Positions 21,962 to 32,954 of a stretch of DNA of 64,000 bases are shown here, piece by piece (within the stretch, counting starts at the first letter, position 1; each line of letters begins with the position of its first letter). A program made the translations under genes and the position numbers. This stretch comes from Hortaea werneckii (lineage: Eukaryota; Ascomycota; Dothideomycetes; Mycosphaerellales; Teratosphaeriaceae): positions 1 through 64,000 of the forward strand of contig JBAOKB010000120.1 of assembly GCA_037044905.1 (NCBI GenBank), given 5' to 3'. The notes under the pieces are model-generated. The model saw nothing but the letters and a program-made list of their open reading frames with translations. It did no database searches and was not told the DNA's origin.

Positions 21962-23149
21962 ATGGCCACCAAGAAATCATTCAAGAAAAATGAACAGATC
22001 AAATCGCTCGGCCGCGTCGCCGTGACGGGAGGCTGCGGTTTCCTGGGAGGGCACATCGTGTCCTTACTGGCAGAAAGAGAGGTGTGTGACAAGACTATTG
22101 CGATAGATATCAAGGGCCCGGCGAACCCAGTCGAGGGCGTGCAATACGAGACCACCGACATCACCAACTATGACGCCGTCCTCTCCCTCTTCGAGAACCT
22201 CAAGCTCGACGCCGTCATCCATACCGCCTCACCCCCCGCCATGAACCACAAGAACCACGAGCTCTTCTACAACGTCAACGTCAACGGCACCAAGAACCTG
22301 GTCCGCGCCGCCCAGGAGACGGGCGTCAAAGCCTTCGTCTACACCAGCTCCGCCTCTGTCATCCACGACACCGTCTCCGACCTCGTCAACGCCGACGAAT
22401 CCTACCCGCTGATCATGGGCGCCAACCAGCCGGAATACTACACCACCACCAAAGCCCAAGCCGAACTGCACGTCCTCTCCTCCAACCGCGCCCCCTCGCA
22501 CCCCAAATTCCTGACCGCCGCCATCCGGCCCTCGGCCATGTTCGGCGAGGGGGACATGCAACTGCTGCCGCCGGGGCTATCCGCCTACTACCGCGGACAA
22601 ACCAAAGTCCAGATCGGCACGAACGAGAACCTCTTCGACTTCACCGAGATCCGCAACGTCGCGCACGCGCACCACCTGGCCCTCGCCGCGCTGCTGGCGA
22701 CCTCGGACCGCGACGCCGAGGGCAAAGCCCTCCCGCTCGACACGGAGAAAGTGGACGGCGAAGCCTTCTTTATCACGAACGACAGCCCCGTCTACTTCTT
22801 CGACTTCGCGCGGATGTGCTGGGCGGCCGCCGGCGACAAGACCCGGCCCGAGCAAGTCTGGCAGCTGTCCAAGGACGTCGGCCTGCTCATCGCCACCCTC
22901 ATGGAGTGGATCTTTTGGCTTTTCCGGCTCGGCCAGCCGAATCTGACTCGTCAGCAGGTCAAGTATACGTGTATGACGCGGTTCTATAGTATTGACAAGG
23001 CGAAGCGGCGGTTAGGGTACCGGCCTGTGGTAGGCTTGCAGGAGGGGATTAAAAAGGGTGTTCATGATGCCCTGTATAGGGGTGTAGTTAAGGGACAGCC
23101 GGAGGAGTTTAAGGGGAATCGGGAGGCGATTGCTAAGAAGTTGCAATAG
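21962..23149 (+). CDS. erg26: sterol-4-alpha-carboxylate 3-dehydrogenase (Erg26-type)
   Basis: A single exon of 395 residues; the ATG lies in a good context (CAACATGGCC). It is a short-chain-dehydrogenase-like enzyme of the 3-beta-HSD family. The Rossmann motif VTGGCGFLGGHIV is at 21-33, the acidic NAD-selecting position follows in AIDIKG, and the catalytic Tyr160-xxx-Lys164 is in EYYTTTKAQAE with upstream Ser in VYTSSASV. FDFTEIRNVAHAHHLA is a typical family block. Erg26 oxidises and decarboxylates C4-carboxysterols during C4 demethylation in ergosterol synthesis, with Erg25 and Erg27 on the ER. A hydrophobic stretch near 300-320 (DVGLLIATLMEWIFWLFRL) may anchor it to the membrane. Confidence 0.9.
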   Translation: MATKKSFKKNEQIKSLGRVAVTGGCGFLGGHIVSLLAEREVCDKTIAIDIKGPANPVEGVQYETTDITNYDAVLSLFENLKLDAVIHTASPPAMNHKNHELFYNVNVNGTKNLVRAAQETGVKAFVYTSSASVIHDTVSDLVNADESYPLIMGANQPEYYTTTKAQAELHVLSSNRAPSHPKFLTAAIRPSAMFGEGDMQLLPPGLSAYYRGQTKVQIGTNENLFDFTEIRNVAHAHHLALAALLATSDRDAEGKALPLDTEKVDGEAFFITNDSPVYFFDFARMCWAAAGDKTRPEQVWQLSKDVGLLIATLMEWIFWLFRLGQPNLTRQQVKYTCMTRFYSIDKAKRRLGYRPVVGLQEGIKKGVHDALYRGVVKGQPEEFKGNREAIAKKLQ

Positions 23150-24259
23150 TTTTCTTGATATATATACATACAGATCTCCTGCCTGAGCTGTCTCCATTTC
23201 TCGCAAGAGGCTGTGAGGAGTCGAGATTCGTTTTTTGTAAATAAAATTCAATTCATCGAGGATGTGCCCCGCTGCCGCTCCTCCCTGCTCCCTACCACTA
23301 CGTCTTCTTTGTGAACGCGGGTCATGGGAGGAATAGGTATTGAAATCAGCAGGACAACGCAAATTCAAGGATAAACAACGAAAGTTGCGGCTCTCGCATG
23401 CTCATCCGTTGTGGGCTCTGCTTCACTCCGCAAACTCCCCTACCGATTCCCCGTTTTCCTTCTTTGGTAACCCCCGTCAGAGACGTCACGCGCGTATTGA
23501 CTTATCTGCGGGAGGGCAGAGCCAGGCTTGTGCTCTGAACATAGCTCTGATGATCCTAGTAGAGCATGTACTTGAACAGGTCACTTTCGCCCACTCCACC
23601 TGTTGCGGGGCGTGGATGGAGTATTGGCCAGGGGCAATTTCGTCTTCCCGTCCCGCATTGCATGAAAGCCCGGGTGTGGCAGCCATTGCATGCGCCTCGC
23701 TTTAGCGACGTCGGCTGACTATAATCGCCCGCCTGTCTCGCTCAGCCTCGTTCGCGTCAGGCTATCTTGAACGCCGGACTAGAGACTATGCTAAAAACGC
23801 CGATCGCTTTATGCTGTCTACCTTTATCCTTCAAGGACTGGTGTTGAAGACGTCTGACGTTCTTGAATTTTCTTTCGGTCGAACAGAAGGACAAGATACT
23901 GGAGGAAGGCCCCGGAACCATGCAAGAGGAGTGATGACGTTCACTTGCAATCCTGATTGTGCGCAAAACAAGCAAAGGTCTGTGTAAGTCGTTATCTGGA
24001 AAAACCAGCGGGAAATAATTTCTCGAAAGGAAAGGCGAGAGAGATTCAAGTTTTTGACTTCATCCCCGAGCCAAAGCTTTTGTGTTCAAGAACATATTAA
24101 CCCCTGCCGTCTTCTGAACTCAAGCAGAAGCCGGAATCTCCCAGTCATGGGGTTCAAAATCAGCTAAAGGTATTCATTGACAGATTATTCAGCGATTGAA
24201 TTTCTCGTAACTATCGTTTAAAAGCTTTTCGAATCATAGACAAAACATCCCTTGGAATG
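23150..24259. other. intergenic, convergent
   Basis: About 1.1 kb between the erg26 stop and the symporter stop. It contains several short frames but nothing protein-like. It is longer than needed for two 3' UTRs and may hold a non-coding transcript, though nothing shows this directly. Confidence 0.45.
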
Positions 24260-25823
24260 CTATACTTTATTCGGCCCAGCGACGTCCGTACCGCTCTTAT
24301 CCATCGTCTCGTCCACGGCATCATACGTGCCCATATCCGGTGCATCGTCATCGCTAAGCTTCGTAACATGGTGCATGACCCGTGCCGCGTACATGTCGCC
24401 GCTGACGTTGGTCATAGTCCTGAAACGGTCGACGAACCAGTCGAAGGCGACGACGACGGCGTACATGCCGGTCACAGGCACGCCGACGGAGTTGGCGATC
24501 ATGATGGTGATGACCAGCGAGGCGCTGGGGATGGGTGTCGTGGCGATGGAGGAGAGAGTTGCGAGGAGGACGATGATGACGTAGTCACCGACGTTGAGTT
24601 CCATGCCTTGGGTGGTGGCAAGGAAGACGACGACGAGTGGGAAGTAGATCGCGGTACTGTTGATGTTAGTCTCAAATGGTATATGTAGGTGAAGGCGAAT
24701 CGACTTACCCGTCCATGTTGATGAGCGCGCCCAAGGGGACAGTGAATCTAGATACGACTTGGGGCACACCACGTGCAGTCACGCATCGCAGTGTAACAGG
24801 GATGGTGGCAGCCGAAGATGCAGAACCCCAAGCGGTAATCCAGGCCGGTGAGTTTTTCAACCAGTACTGTAGTATCGTTAGCCAAGATTCTGAAAATCGT
24901 AAGAAGACAGTACTTACGCTGTAAGGGTTTTGCCTGGTGAAGGCGAAGAACACGATAGGAATGATGACGAAGATGTGGATTGCCATGCAGCAAACAGCAC
25001 CTCCGATGAGGACACCCACGTTGATTCCAATCTCTTCGATGTTGAGTGTCATGAGGTTGGCCAGAATCAAGAAGAAGACACCGATAGGCGCCAGCTTGAT
25101 AAGCCAGGCGATGACGATTCCGACGATACGCTCGACTTCCTTGACTGCTCGCAGGAGCGATGAGTCGGGTCCCTTGATGAGGAGACCAACGACGACGGAG
25201 GTGACAAGGACGGAGAGCAGCTCGTCGTTGGCGATCGCGCTGACGATGTTGGATGGGATGAAGGATTGTGCGACTGACACCACAATGTCGTGGGCCTGGT
25301 TTTGACTTCCCTCGTCGATGTCCTCCTGGGTCGATTCGTCCTCGACCTCCAACGCCGCACCGCTGACTTCGACCATAAGCGGCTTCCAGACGTGCACGAC
25401 CAGAATCATACTCTGGACGATGGCCACGATCGTACTGCAGATGTAATATCCGATGGTCCATCGAGCCAGCTTCGCACCGTCGCCGCCCGTCATAGCCTTG
25501 AGATTTTGCATGGCGGAGATGATCGCGGTGACGATCAAGGGCAAGACGGTGGCTTTCAATGCGCGCAACCAGAGGTCGCCAGGAATCTCCAGAATGACGG
25601 GCGCTGCTTCTGGTACATCAGAAACGGTCGCAGATACTGCGATACCGATCGCCACACCGAGAATGGCGGCGACAATGATCTGAAGCGCTGACCCTGGAGT
25701 CAGGAACGATTTCCATAATCGTTTCGTCCATGGTATCTTCTCGATTTCGGCCGGTGCGCTCTGAACTTGTTGCAGGTTGACCTGAGTGCCTTGCTCGGAG
25801 CTGTTGTCGCTCGGTTTCGACAT
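24260..25823 (-). CDS. SLC1/DAACS-type dicarboxylate or amino acid:cation symporter
   Basis: Three exons (25823-24918, 24866-24709, 24656-24260) give 486 residues. The joins rebuild NPYS-YWLKNSPAWITAWGSASSAATIPVT and FTVPLGALINMDG-TAIYFPLVVVF. About eight membrane segments and two hairpins follow the glutamate-transporter fold. The Ser-rich hairpin SASSAATIPVT and the NMDGTA sodium/substrate motif in TM7 are intact, as is NVGDYVIIVLLATLSSIATTPIPSAS for hairpin 2. The family couples uptake of acidic amino acids or C4-dicarboxylates to sodium or protons; substrate cannot be decided here. A loop near residues 160-190 is acidic (EVEDESTQEDIDEGS). Plasma membrane location is inferred. Confidence 0.92.
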
Positions 25824-28162
25824 TTTGACTTGGTGTGAAGGCGATCGATGAAGTAGTCAAAAAGACGAGCTGCAATGGGAGGAGATGGAAAGACGGACAA
25901 TCAACAACCTCTTATGAAAATCTACGCAGGCCTCCAGAATCCCAGGACTACGTTGAGCCACCAGCACATAGACAAAGAGATAAGAGAGGGAGAGATACTA
26001 CCATTATCTACATTAGTCGGCTTAGGCAATGGCATTGGCAAAGATAAGGCCGGTCGTAGTGTGCGGGGTGACTGGCACTAAACCGCAGGGACACCAAGGC
26101 TCAAGCGAACGCGGCGTAGGAGCGTTGCAGTGGAGGTGGAACCTGTGAATAATGCTTTCGGCGGTCTTGGGTGGCATCTGGCATCTGCCCAGCCTTGGCT
26201 AAGGACAGGCCGTGGTACTAACGGTGCCGTGCAAGCCGCCATGGCCTCCACAGAAGGAAGGTCCTTCTCGCCTGCTCCTACGGTTTTCCGGTAGTGATCG
26301 TCTCCTGGGCGAATTTGAATCGCGGCAGCATCCCTCCACACGTGTCTGCGTGATGCAATGTGGCAGAGGTACAGTTCCAGAACTCACGTATCGTGAAGAT
26401 GAGGTCTGCGCTTGGCGCCGCCTGGCTCCGCGGGAATGCCTTGATTGGTCGAATTCTGCTTCGCGCTAGTGTTTGTGCTTCGAGAAGTGAATCCAAATTG
26501 ATGGGCGTTATCTCCTATTACTGTACTGCTGGCCTCGTCACGTATCAGGACCCTACCAGAGGTGGTACCATTGTACTCCCTAACGAATGGACCCTTCCAG
26601 GTGAAAAAGTCATTCTCTCAAGGCCCCAAATCTTCGTCGGTGGAGCCGCAGGAGATTCCTTGACAGCGTAGCCGCGGTACCAAGCCTCGTCGGCTGGTGA
26701 CCAGCATTTCGTGCTGCCGTCTTTCCTCTGTGGGCAGAGAGGTACGAAAGCCGGAATAAGACTCCCACTTGACTTGTGGGCGTATATCCACTTTCTGCCA
26801 CTCCGCGTCAATGTGACATGATCTAGAGATCCATCGAATAGGTGCCGAGCCAAAGGCACGGTCTTTCGCGTTGCTCCATCGTCCCTCTTCTGCAGAAGGA
26901 TGGCTTGACACCCCTCAACCGCTTGGGAGCGTCAGCTTGACAAGTAGGTCGAATCCAAATCCATGAAGTGGCTTGCTCACACTCGGCACTCCACTCGACC
27001 CAAGATGACGGCAAAGAGCAACATCCAACCCCGGTAAACCCTCACCAGCCTCGAAAATTACTACCACGTGCCGGCGAAACCTAGCCACGCATGTGGCAAA
27101 CGTCGGCGAACCCGGTCGTAGGGACGTGAGAGGGCTTGCAGAGCTGTTTGTCAGACTTTCGGACGGTCCTTGGTATTTACCCCAGAGTTTGTGGAGATGA
27201 TTCCCCAGTCTGCCTCCATCCCGAAAGGCAAGAAATCTTCCCAAGTGCTACTACTGTCTGGGCGGTGACATGCAAATCGGCAGCCATTACGTCTTTTTTA
27301 TTTGATGCCCGAAGCCAAAGAGATTTGCTGTTCGGAATGAGGCTGGTGCCCTTCCATGTCATTACACTGTCATCCTCTCGCCCACGCGGCATATGAGGCT
27401 CCAAGATCGTGAAAACGGAGAGGCGTAGTCGAGCGGTTTCATTCTTGCCATATCGCCCCACGTTCGGGTTTTGATGGGTTTGGTCCAATGTGGGGTGGAG
27501 GTTTGAAGTAAAATGCCCATTTGTTTCATTCTTCCTCACACAAAATGTATAGATACATTATATTCTCGAAAGGAAAAGAGAAAGAAGAAAAACCAACCAC
27601 AAAAAGAACAGTCGTCAGAAGAGCCAGATTGAAGAAAAGATTAGTGAGAGTGGACATAAACCATCAATTGAAATGGGATAGCACGTTCGATGGATGAGAA
27701 TGACTCAGCTTTCCCTCTTGCTTGTAGTAGGGCGTACACAAAGGAATCGGAGAAACTCCCAAGATTTCAACCCGGTTGGCCACAGCGTCGTGAGAAGGAT
27801 GACGCATTGACCATCAGGAACACCTACCTCTTGACCTCACGTCACGCTCCGAAGGGAGATTGACAACTCAGCCTCGAAGCCCCTTGAGCAATTCCTAAAA
27901 GGTGCGCAAGAAAGAAGAAAGATTGAAGAAGGATCGAAGACCACGCGCGTGGGGAAGACTGCTATAGCATCCTCGTCACCACCAACCTCTTGCCTTTTAA
28001 ATATCGCAAACGCGATCATTCTTTTTCCCAAAAATCTCCACAATCACATCACCACGCTCCCTCCCACCCGCTTTCACCCTGTAACTACAGTGACAACAAC
28101 AACGACACCCCATCCCTCCCACTCCCAACTTTTACGCAACCATTCCTCCAAATCCCATCTCT
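25824..28162. other. 2.3 kb gene-free stretch
   Basis: The longest spacer of the window. I find no protein-like frame on either strand; the longest are 100-120 codons, overlap each other and lack ATG-initiated conserved sequence. It holds the symporter promoter, and the 3' region of the 28163 gene near its right end. No transposon ends, inverted repeats or tRNA were found by eye. Confidence 0.5.
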
Positions 28163-29371
28163 CTACACCCGAACTTTCTTCCGCCGCCCCTGCGCCACCA
28201 GCCCAGCATCCTCCAACAACCTCTTATCGGCCGCGAGTCCGTTCGTGAAATACGCTAGATCCTCTGCGAATGCTGATGCAGCTCCGGCAACGGGGGGTGT
28301 GGGCATGATATTCGGATCCCGGGGGCGGGGCGGGAGAGGCTGGAGTCCGGGAGGGGTCGAAGTGGGTGGTGTGATTGTTTGCCAACGGGATGGGTGCTGA
28401 GGAAAGGGACGGAGGGCGTTGGTGGTGGGGATTTCATTCTGACGACGGTGGTTATGGTGGTGGTGATGATGATATCGTTGCTGTGGCTGTGTAAGCGGCC
28501 AACTCCCACCAGGCAAAGCAGCGATCTGCGTCGCCCTCCGCTGTAACGCCCCGTCTGCTGGCCAGGTACGCACGTTCTGACGATGATGATGAAGACTGTT
28601 AGAGCCCCGCAACGGGGCTGGCATGAGGCGGGGGAAAACGATATCCCCCTCCCCACCCTTCTGTCCCGGCTTCACCATCTCCTCAGAAGAGCGGTGGTAA
28701 CGAGCAGCGGCCTCATTGCCCAACGTACCCCCTTCATCCCTCCTCCCAGTCGGTTTACCAAAATCCCCATAGAAAGCCCCGACCGGCATGGTATCTGCGA
28801 GTGGCAAACCAGGAACATCCTCCGCCCCCTTCTCGCTCGCCTCGAAGTAATTCCACCGAGGCGTGGAATCGCTAATGTCGACCTCCATCGGCACACCCCT
28901 CAAGAAAGCCAGTACTCGGACAAAACTCGCCGCTTGCGGGTGGAAACTCGCGAACCGCTGCGTCCGATCCGATAGCTCTTGGGTGGTCGCAGAAAGGAGC
29001 GGGGTTTCGCGACTGAAGATCCATTTCCCGCGCTCGAGCCCGTCCTGCAGTCGTTCCGCCGCCGTCTTCGCCGTGCGCGAGGGCCGGAGGTTGACGCCTG
29101 TGATTCCGTGGGATTTGGCGACTGTGAGGGTCAGCTCGTTGCCTTCGTATGCCGTCGTGGCGCAGTCTTTGCAGTTTGGGATGGGACAGCGGAGGACGGT
29201 TTCGAGGATGCCGTGGCGGCGGGGGATATTGACTTTTTCTGTCGGAAGAGGTAGGTGGATGTCCTGGTTGGAGCGGGGTCGTTTGTAGGTGCCCTTTTTG
29301 AAATGATGGAGGGTTTGAGTGGCGGACGCGTCGCATGAGTGGTAGATTGTGATGGAGGCGCGGTTGCTCAT
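28163..29371 (-). CDS. orphan protein with His/Pro-rich centre, 402 residues
   Basis: I chose the ATG at 29369-29371 (MSNRASITIYHSCDASATQT); the frame is open a further 58 codons upstream. I do not recognise the family. The first 160 residues look folded: TQTLHHFKKGTYKRPRSNQDIHLPLP, HGILETVLRCPIPNCKDCATTAYEGNE with a CPIPNCKDC zinc-knuckle-like motif, and a helical AERLQDGLERGKWIFSRETP segment. The middle is low complexity with a run of His (YHHHHHHNHRR) and Pro/Thr stretches. The C-terminus FAEDLAYFTNGLAADKRLLEDAGLVAQGRRKKVRV is helical and ends in a basic KKVRV that could act as a nuclear signal. No membrane segments. Confidence 0.6.
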   Translation of the reverse strand: MSNRASITIYHSCDASATQTLHHFKKGTYKRPRSNQDIHLPLPTEKVNIPRRHGILETVLRCPIPNCKDCATTAYEGNELTLTVAKSHGITGVNLRPSRTAKTAAERLQDGLERGKWIFSRETPLLSATTQELSDRTQRFASFHPQAASFVRVLAFLRGVPMEVDISDSTPRWNYFEASEKGAEDVPGLPLADTMPVGAFYGDFGKPTGRRDEGGTLGNEAAARYHRSSEEMVKPGQKGGEGDIVFPRLMPAPLRGSNSLHHHRQNVRTWPADGALQRRATQIAALPGGSWPLTQPQQRYHHHHHHNHRRQNEIPTTNALRPFPQHPSRWQTITPPTSTPPGLQPLPPRPRDPNIMPTPPVAGAASAFAEDLAYFTNGLAADKRLLEDAGLVAQGRRKKVRV

Positions 29372-30401
29372 TGTTCGGAGGGTTGTTGTAGTACGTTTGC
29401 GTATGGTTGTGGCAAACGGTTGATTCTGATGAAGTATACGATTTCGGACGAGTGACGTAGGATGGGAGTCTCTTTTGTTGATAGCGTGATCTTGCGGAAG
29501 ACCCATGTGGCCTGGTGATATAGTCGTGTGGCTGTTGAGGATCAATAGCGAAAGCTAGAGCAGTTGTAAAGCAGAAGAAAAAAGCACTCTCTCAAAAAGT
29601 GGCTTGAAAAGGTGGTGTACCGCACTTGTTGAGGCAAGTGCAAGTGAATCCGAACGTCCTATCGAACGCTTGCACCTAATCAACTTTTTTTCACCCGTGC
29701 CTTCCGCTTCAGGCCGTGTTCGGTGCGTGGAACGTGGACAAAGCGCTGCTGCCTGGACTTGTTTGTACATCCGCATTCACATTCAACAGTGTTTTAAGAC
29801 ACCGTCTGTAAGCGTGACAACAGCGGTATGACTCTTTCTGAACGACTGCGGCTCGATACCGGAAATCGCTTCACAGGCAACTGCATCGAAAAAGACAACG
29901 CAGCGTTATCAGCACTCACTCTCGGCATAACTTTCTGTGATCGCGCTCACCATGGACTTCACTCACACACTTCCATCACTAAAAGTGGGGACCTGGACAC
30001 CATGCTTCTGACGCCTCGATAACGGACCGATGCCTTCATCGTCTCCTCGCAATGATTCCGTTAATAGATACAATGAGTAGGCGGCAAATACGTTGGCATC
30101 CCCAGTGATCAAGCACAATCTGCTGCAGATCCGCAAAAATATCGTACTTTCCAAATCGGCCGAGCTTTGGCTGAAGTGAAGAATGAATGTAAGCCAGCTT
30201 CAATCTCAGTCGCGCATAAGTCCATCAGACAAACGCAAGACAAGGGCCGCTGACAGCCAGCCCTGCGTGACACATGTAAGGCAGTAGAGAAACAAGCAAA
30301 CAGTAGAAACGAGAGGGGAAGGGAAAAAATTGAATTCGTCGCTAAACGTCAGGCTAAAGTGATCGTCAAAGTGCTTTCAAAAGGCCAGGCGTGACGAAAG
30401 A
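29372..30401. other. intergenic, minus-strand promoter and grx4 3' region
   Basis: About 1.0 kb. It holds the leader of the orphan protein and the 3' UTR of grx4. No additional gene is supported; candidate frames are under 80 codons. Confidence 0.45.
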
Positions 30402-31483
30402 TCATGCCGTCTGCGCCTGCTTCTGCACCGAGTAGTCCTTAAGGAAATCGGCATCGTTCTCGAATTCCTCTTTGAGCTGTTTGATTATTAGCATAGTCCC
30501 ACAGGATAGAAAAGGACAAGAGGCAAACAAAGAAAGGACCGGGGGAAAAGAAAAGAAAAAGAACCAAAGAGAAAAAAAAAAGCAGCTCGTCAACCCCATC
30601 TTTCCAGGAATTGAGAGAGGAAAAGGGAACAGGAAAAGAGAAAAGTGGAAAAAAAAAAAGGACTTACAATATCCAACCCCCCAACCAACTCCCCCCCAAC
30701 ATAAACCTGCGGGAAAGTCGGCCAATCGCTAAACTCCTTCAGACCCTGCCTAACCTCGTCGTCGGCGAGGATATTGAAAAACCCATACCGCACGCCCTTC
30801 TCGCGCAGCATGCTGACGGTCTGGCGCGAGAAGCCGCACTGCGGCGCCGAGGGCGTCCCCTTCATGAACAGCATCACGGGCGCGGCTTTGACGAGCTCGC
30901 CGAGACGCGCGTGCAGTTCTTCTTTGCTCATGCTTGCGGTTTGGGGTTGCTCGCCGGAACTGTATTGTGGGGCGGTGGTGGGGTCGGTGGCGGTGGGGGT
31001 GTATTTGGAGAGGTCGGCCGCGGCGCCGTTGGTTTGGGACGGGGCCGCGACGGGGTCGTTGGTAGAGGGCGCGGGCTTGGTGACTTTTTGCGCTGGAGGC
31101 AAGCCCGCGCCGGTCGAGGGGCTCCCCGCGTGCTTCTCTACTGCGTTCCGCACTCGGGCGGCGTCTGTCCCTGTCACTGCTTCTACGACTTGGCCGTCTT
31201 TCTGCAGGACCACGAGGGGCACCTGCGTGACGTCGTAGCGCTCGCTGACATCGCTGACTTCTTCGGCGTCGAGGCTGAGGAAGGTGATTTGGGGCGGCTG
31301 TGTGGCGGGGTAGGTTGCGGCGAGGGTGGTCAGGATGGTGCTCATCTGCTTGCAGGGCTCGGCCCAGGGGGCGTGGAAGTAGATGACGGCGAGGCAGGAC
31401 GGCGGGAGGGCGGCGGCATGGCTGTCGAAGTCGCCTTCGGAGGCGATGGGGTGGACGGTGCAAGTCCCGGTTTGGGCGGCCAT
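30402..31483 (-). CDS. grx4: monothiol glutaredoxin Grx3/4-type (Trx-like + CGFS Grx)
   Basis: Two exons, 31483-30668 and 30476-30402, give 296 residues; the 191-nt intron joins VGGLDI-LKEEFENDADFL in phase 0. Residues 1-115 form a thioredoxin-like domain whose active site is WAEPC (40-44), so only one Cys is kept. A Pro/Ala/Thr linker leads to the glutaredoxin domain (about 185-290) with the CGFS motif at 216-219 that holds a bridging 2Fe-2S cluster with glutathione. FSDWPTFPQVYVGGELVGGLD is the glutathione-binding region. Family members deliver iron-sulfur clusters and regulate iron-responsive transcription factors in cytosol and nucleus. It is divergent from rpf2, 445 bp apart. Confidence 0.93.
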
Positions 31484-31928
31484 GGTTGTTTCCGTGTCGC
31501 TATGGGATGGTTGTGGGATACCGCTATTGAAGGAGAAGGGGGGTGTATATCGCAGCGGATGTGTTGTGCTTCTCGAGAAAGATGTCCTAGAATTGTCCAA
31601 GCAGTTGGTGATAACAAATCACGAAATGTTCACCAGTCGCTCGCCCGCCCGTCCCGCCGCAGGGAAGCGAAAGTCGGAGATCTTCCAACTTTCTTTGCGT
31701 CATCCGGCCCGCCAAGGTTTCCGCTTATCAACTCCCGCTCTCGGATCTATCCGCCCTTTCAGAAAAGTCGCAAAGCTCCAAAGCAAGAAAGTCGAGCATC
31801 CCTTCTGCGAGCTATCCAGCTTCACATCCCAGCCAGAGGCGCGAAGGGGAAAAGAACAACACAAGAAAAAACCCAGGAATCATTGCGCCCCATCTCTCCA
31901 ATCCCTATCCATCGACCAATCCTTCACA
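31484..31928. promoter_or_regulatory. divergent promoter grx4 / rpf2
   Basis: 445 bp between start codons of grx4 (-) and rpf2 (+). The rpf2 reading frame is open through most of it but has no upstream ATG that I consider used. No specific operator recognised. Confidence 0.5.
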
Positions 31929-32954
31929 ATGCTCCCCCTCCGCCAAATCAAGCCCAAAAATGCCCGAACCAAGCGCTACCTGGACAACAAAGCGCCCCAA
32001 ATCACCGAAAACCCCCGCACCACGCTCTTCCTGCGGTACACCTCAAGTTCGGAGATCCTGCACCTGGTAATGACGGACCTCTTCGCCATCAAGCGACCGC
32101 TCGCGATCAAATTCAGCAAGAAAAACGCCATCCACCCCTTCGAGGATCCCAGCTCGCTCGAGTTCTTCGCGGAGAAGAACGACGCCAGTCTGATGCTCTA
32201 CGCGAGCCATTCGAAGAAGCGGCCGCATTGTCTGACCGCCGTGCGGTTCTTCGGGTATAAGGTGCTGGATATGGTGGAGCTGATGGTGGATGGGGAGACG
32301 ATGCGGACGTTGGGGCAGTTCAAGAATGCGAAAGCGGCTGTGGGGATGAAGCCGTTAATCTCCTTTTCTGGATCTGCTTGGGAGGCGCCAGAGGAGCAAA
32401 ATGAGTACACGGCCGCGAAGAGCGTGTTATTGGATCTGTTTAAGGGGCAAGATGTCCAGACTGTGGATGTCGAGGGCTTGCAGTATATGATCCACTTCTC
32501 GGTCGATGAACCCCAGGGCCAGGATGCGGTGACGAAGCCCCAGATCCATATGCGGTGTTACCTGCTCCGCACGAAGCGGCAGCCGAACAGCACGACGCCG
32601 CGGGTGGAGCTGGAGGAGATGGGACCCCGGATTGATTTCCGCGTGGGGCGGGTCAAGCAGGCGGACGCGGAGATGTGGAAGGAGGCGATGCGGAAGCCGA
32701 AGGGCCAGGAGCCGAAGACGAAGAAGAATGTCGAGACGGATCTTATTGGCGATAAGGTGGGCAGGATCCACCTTGGCAAGCAGGATCTGGGCCAGTTGCA
32801 GACGAGGAAGATGAAGGGGCTTAAGCGGAGTAGGGATGTGGAGAGTGATGAGGAGGATGAGGAGATGGTGGGCGGCGCGAGTGATGATGATGATGAGGAG
32901 GAGGACGACGAGGTCGTGTTCGATGCGCACAAGAGGGTTAAGGTGGATGGGTGA
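31929..32954 (+). CDS. rpf2: ribosome biogenesis factor Rpf2 (Brix domain)
   Basis: A single exon of 341 residues from ATG 31929 (MLPLRQIKPKNARTKRYLDNKAPQ). The frame is open upstream, but the start chosen matches the usual Rpf2 beginning. The Brix domain spans about residues 28-235: KTLFLRY-type entry (TTLFLRYTSSSEILHLVMTDL), AIKFSKKNAIHPFEDPSSLEFFAEKND, and a C-terminal half with IHFSVDE and RVELEEMGPRIDFRVGR. Rpf2 with Rrs1 binds 5S RNP (5S rRNA, uL18, uL5) and loads it on the pre-60S particle in the nucleolus. The tail is acidic (SDEEDEEMVGGASDDDDEEEDDE) and ends with a basic KRVKVDG nuclear-signal-like motif. Confidence 0.95.
   Translation: MLPLRQIKPKNARTKRYLDNKAPQITENPRTTLFLRYTSSSEILHLVMTDLFAIKRPLAIKFSKKNAIHPFEDPSSLEFFAEKNDASLMLYASHSKKRPHCLTAVRFFGYKVLDMVELMVDGETMRTLGQFKNAKAAVGMKPLISFSGSAWEAPEEQNEYTAAKSVLLDLFKGQDVQTVDVEGLQYMIHFSVDEPQGQDAVTKPQIHMRCYLLRTKRQPNSTTPRVELEEMGPRIDFRVGRVKQADAEMWKEAMRKPKGQEPKTKKNVETDLIGDKVGRIHLGKQDLGQLQTRKMKGLKRSRDVESDEEDEEMVGGASDDDDEEEDDEVVFDAHKRVKVDG

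Noticed and set aside
22229..22855. Two frames antisense to erg26
   Set aside because: Shadows of the biased third-position composition of erg26; Val/Gly-rich and without features.
27410..27480. tRNA-like GTAGTCGAGCGG and GTTCGGGTTTT segments
   Set aside because: Superficial D-arm and T-arm likeness, but no acceptor stem pairs and arm spacing is wrong.
30611..32260. 549-codon plus-strand open frame overlapping grx4 and rpf2
   Set aside because: It is antisense to the conserved grx4 coding sequence and out of frame with rpf2; its translation is Gly/Arg-rich shadow sequence.
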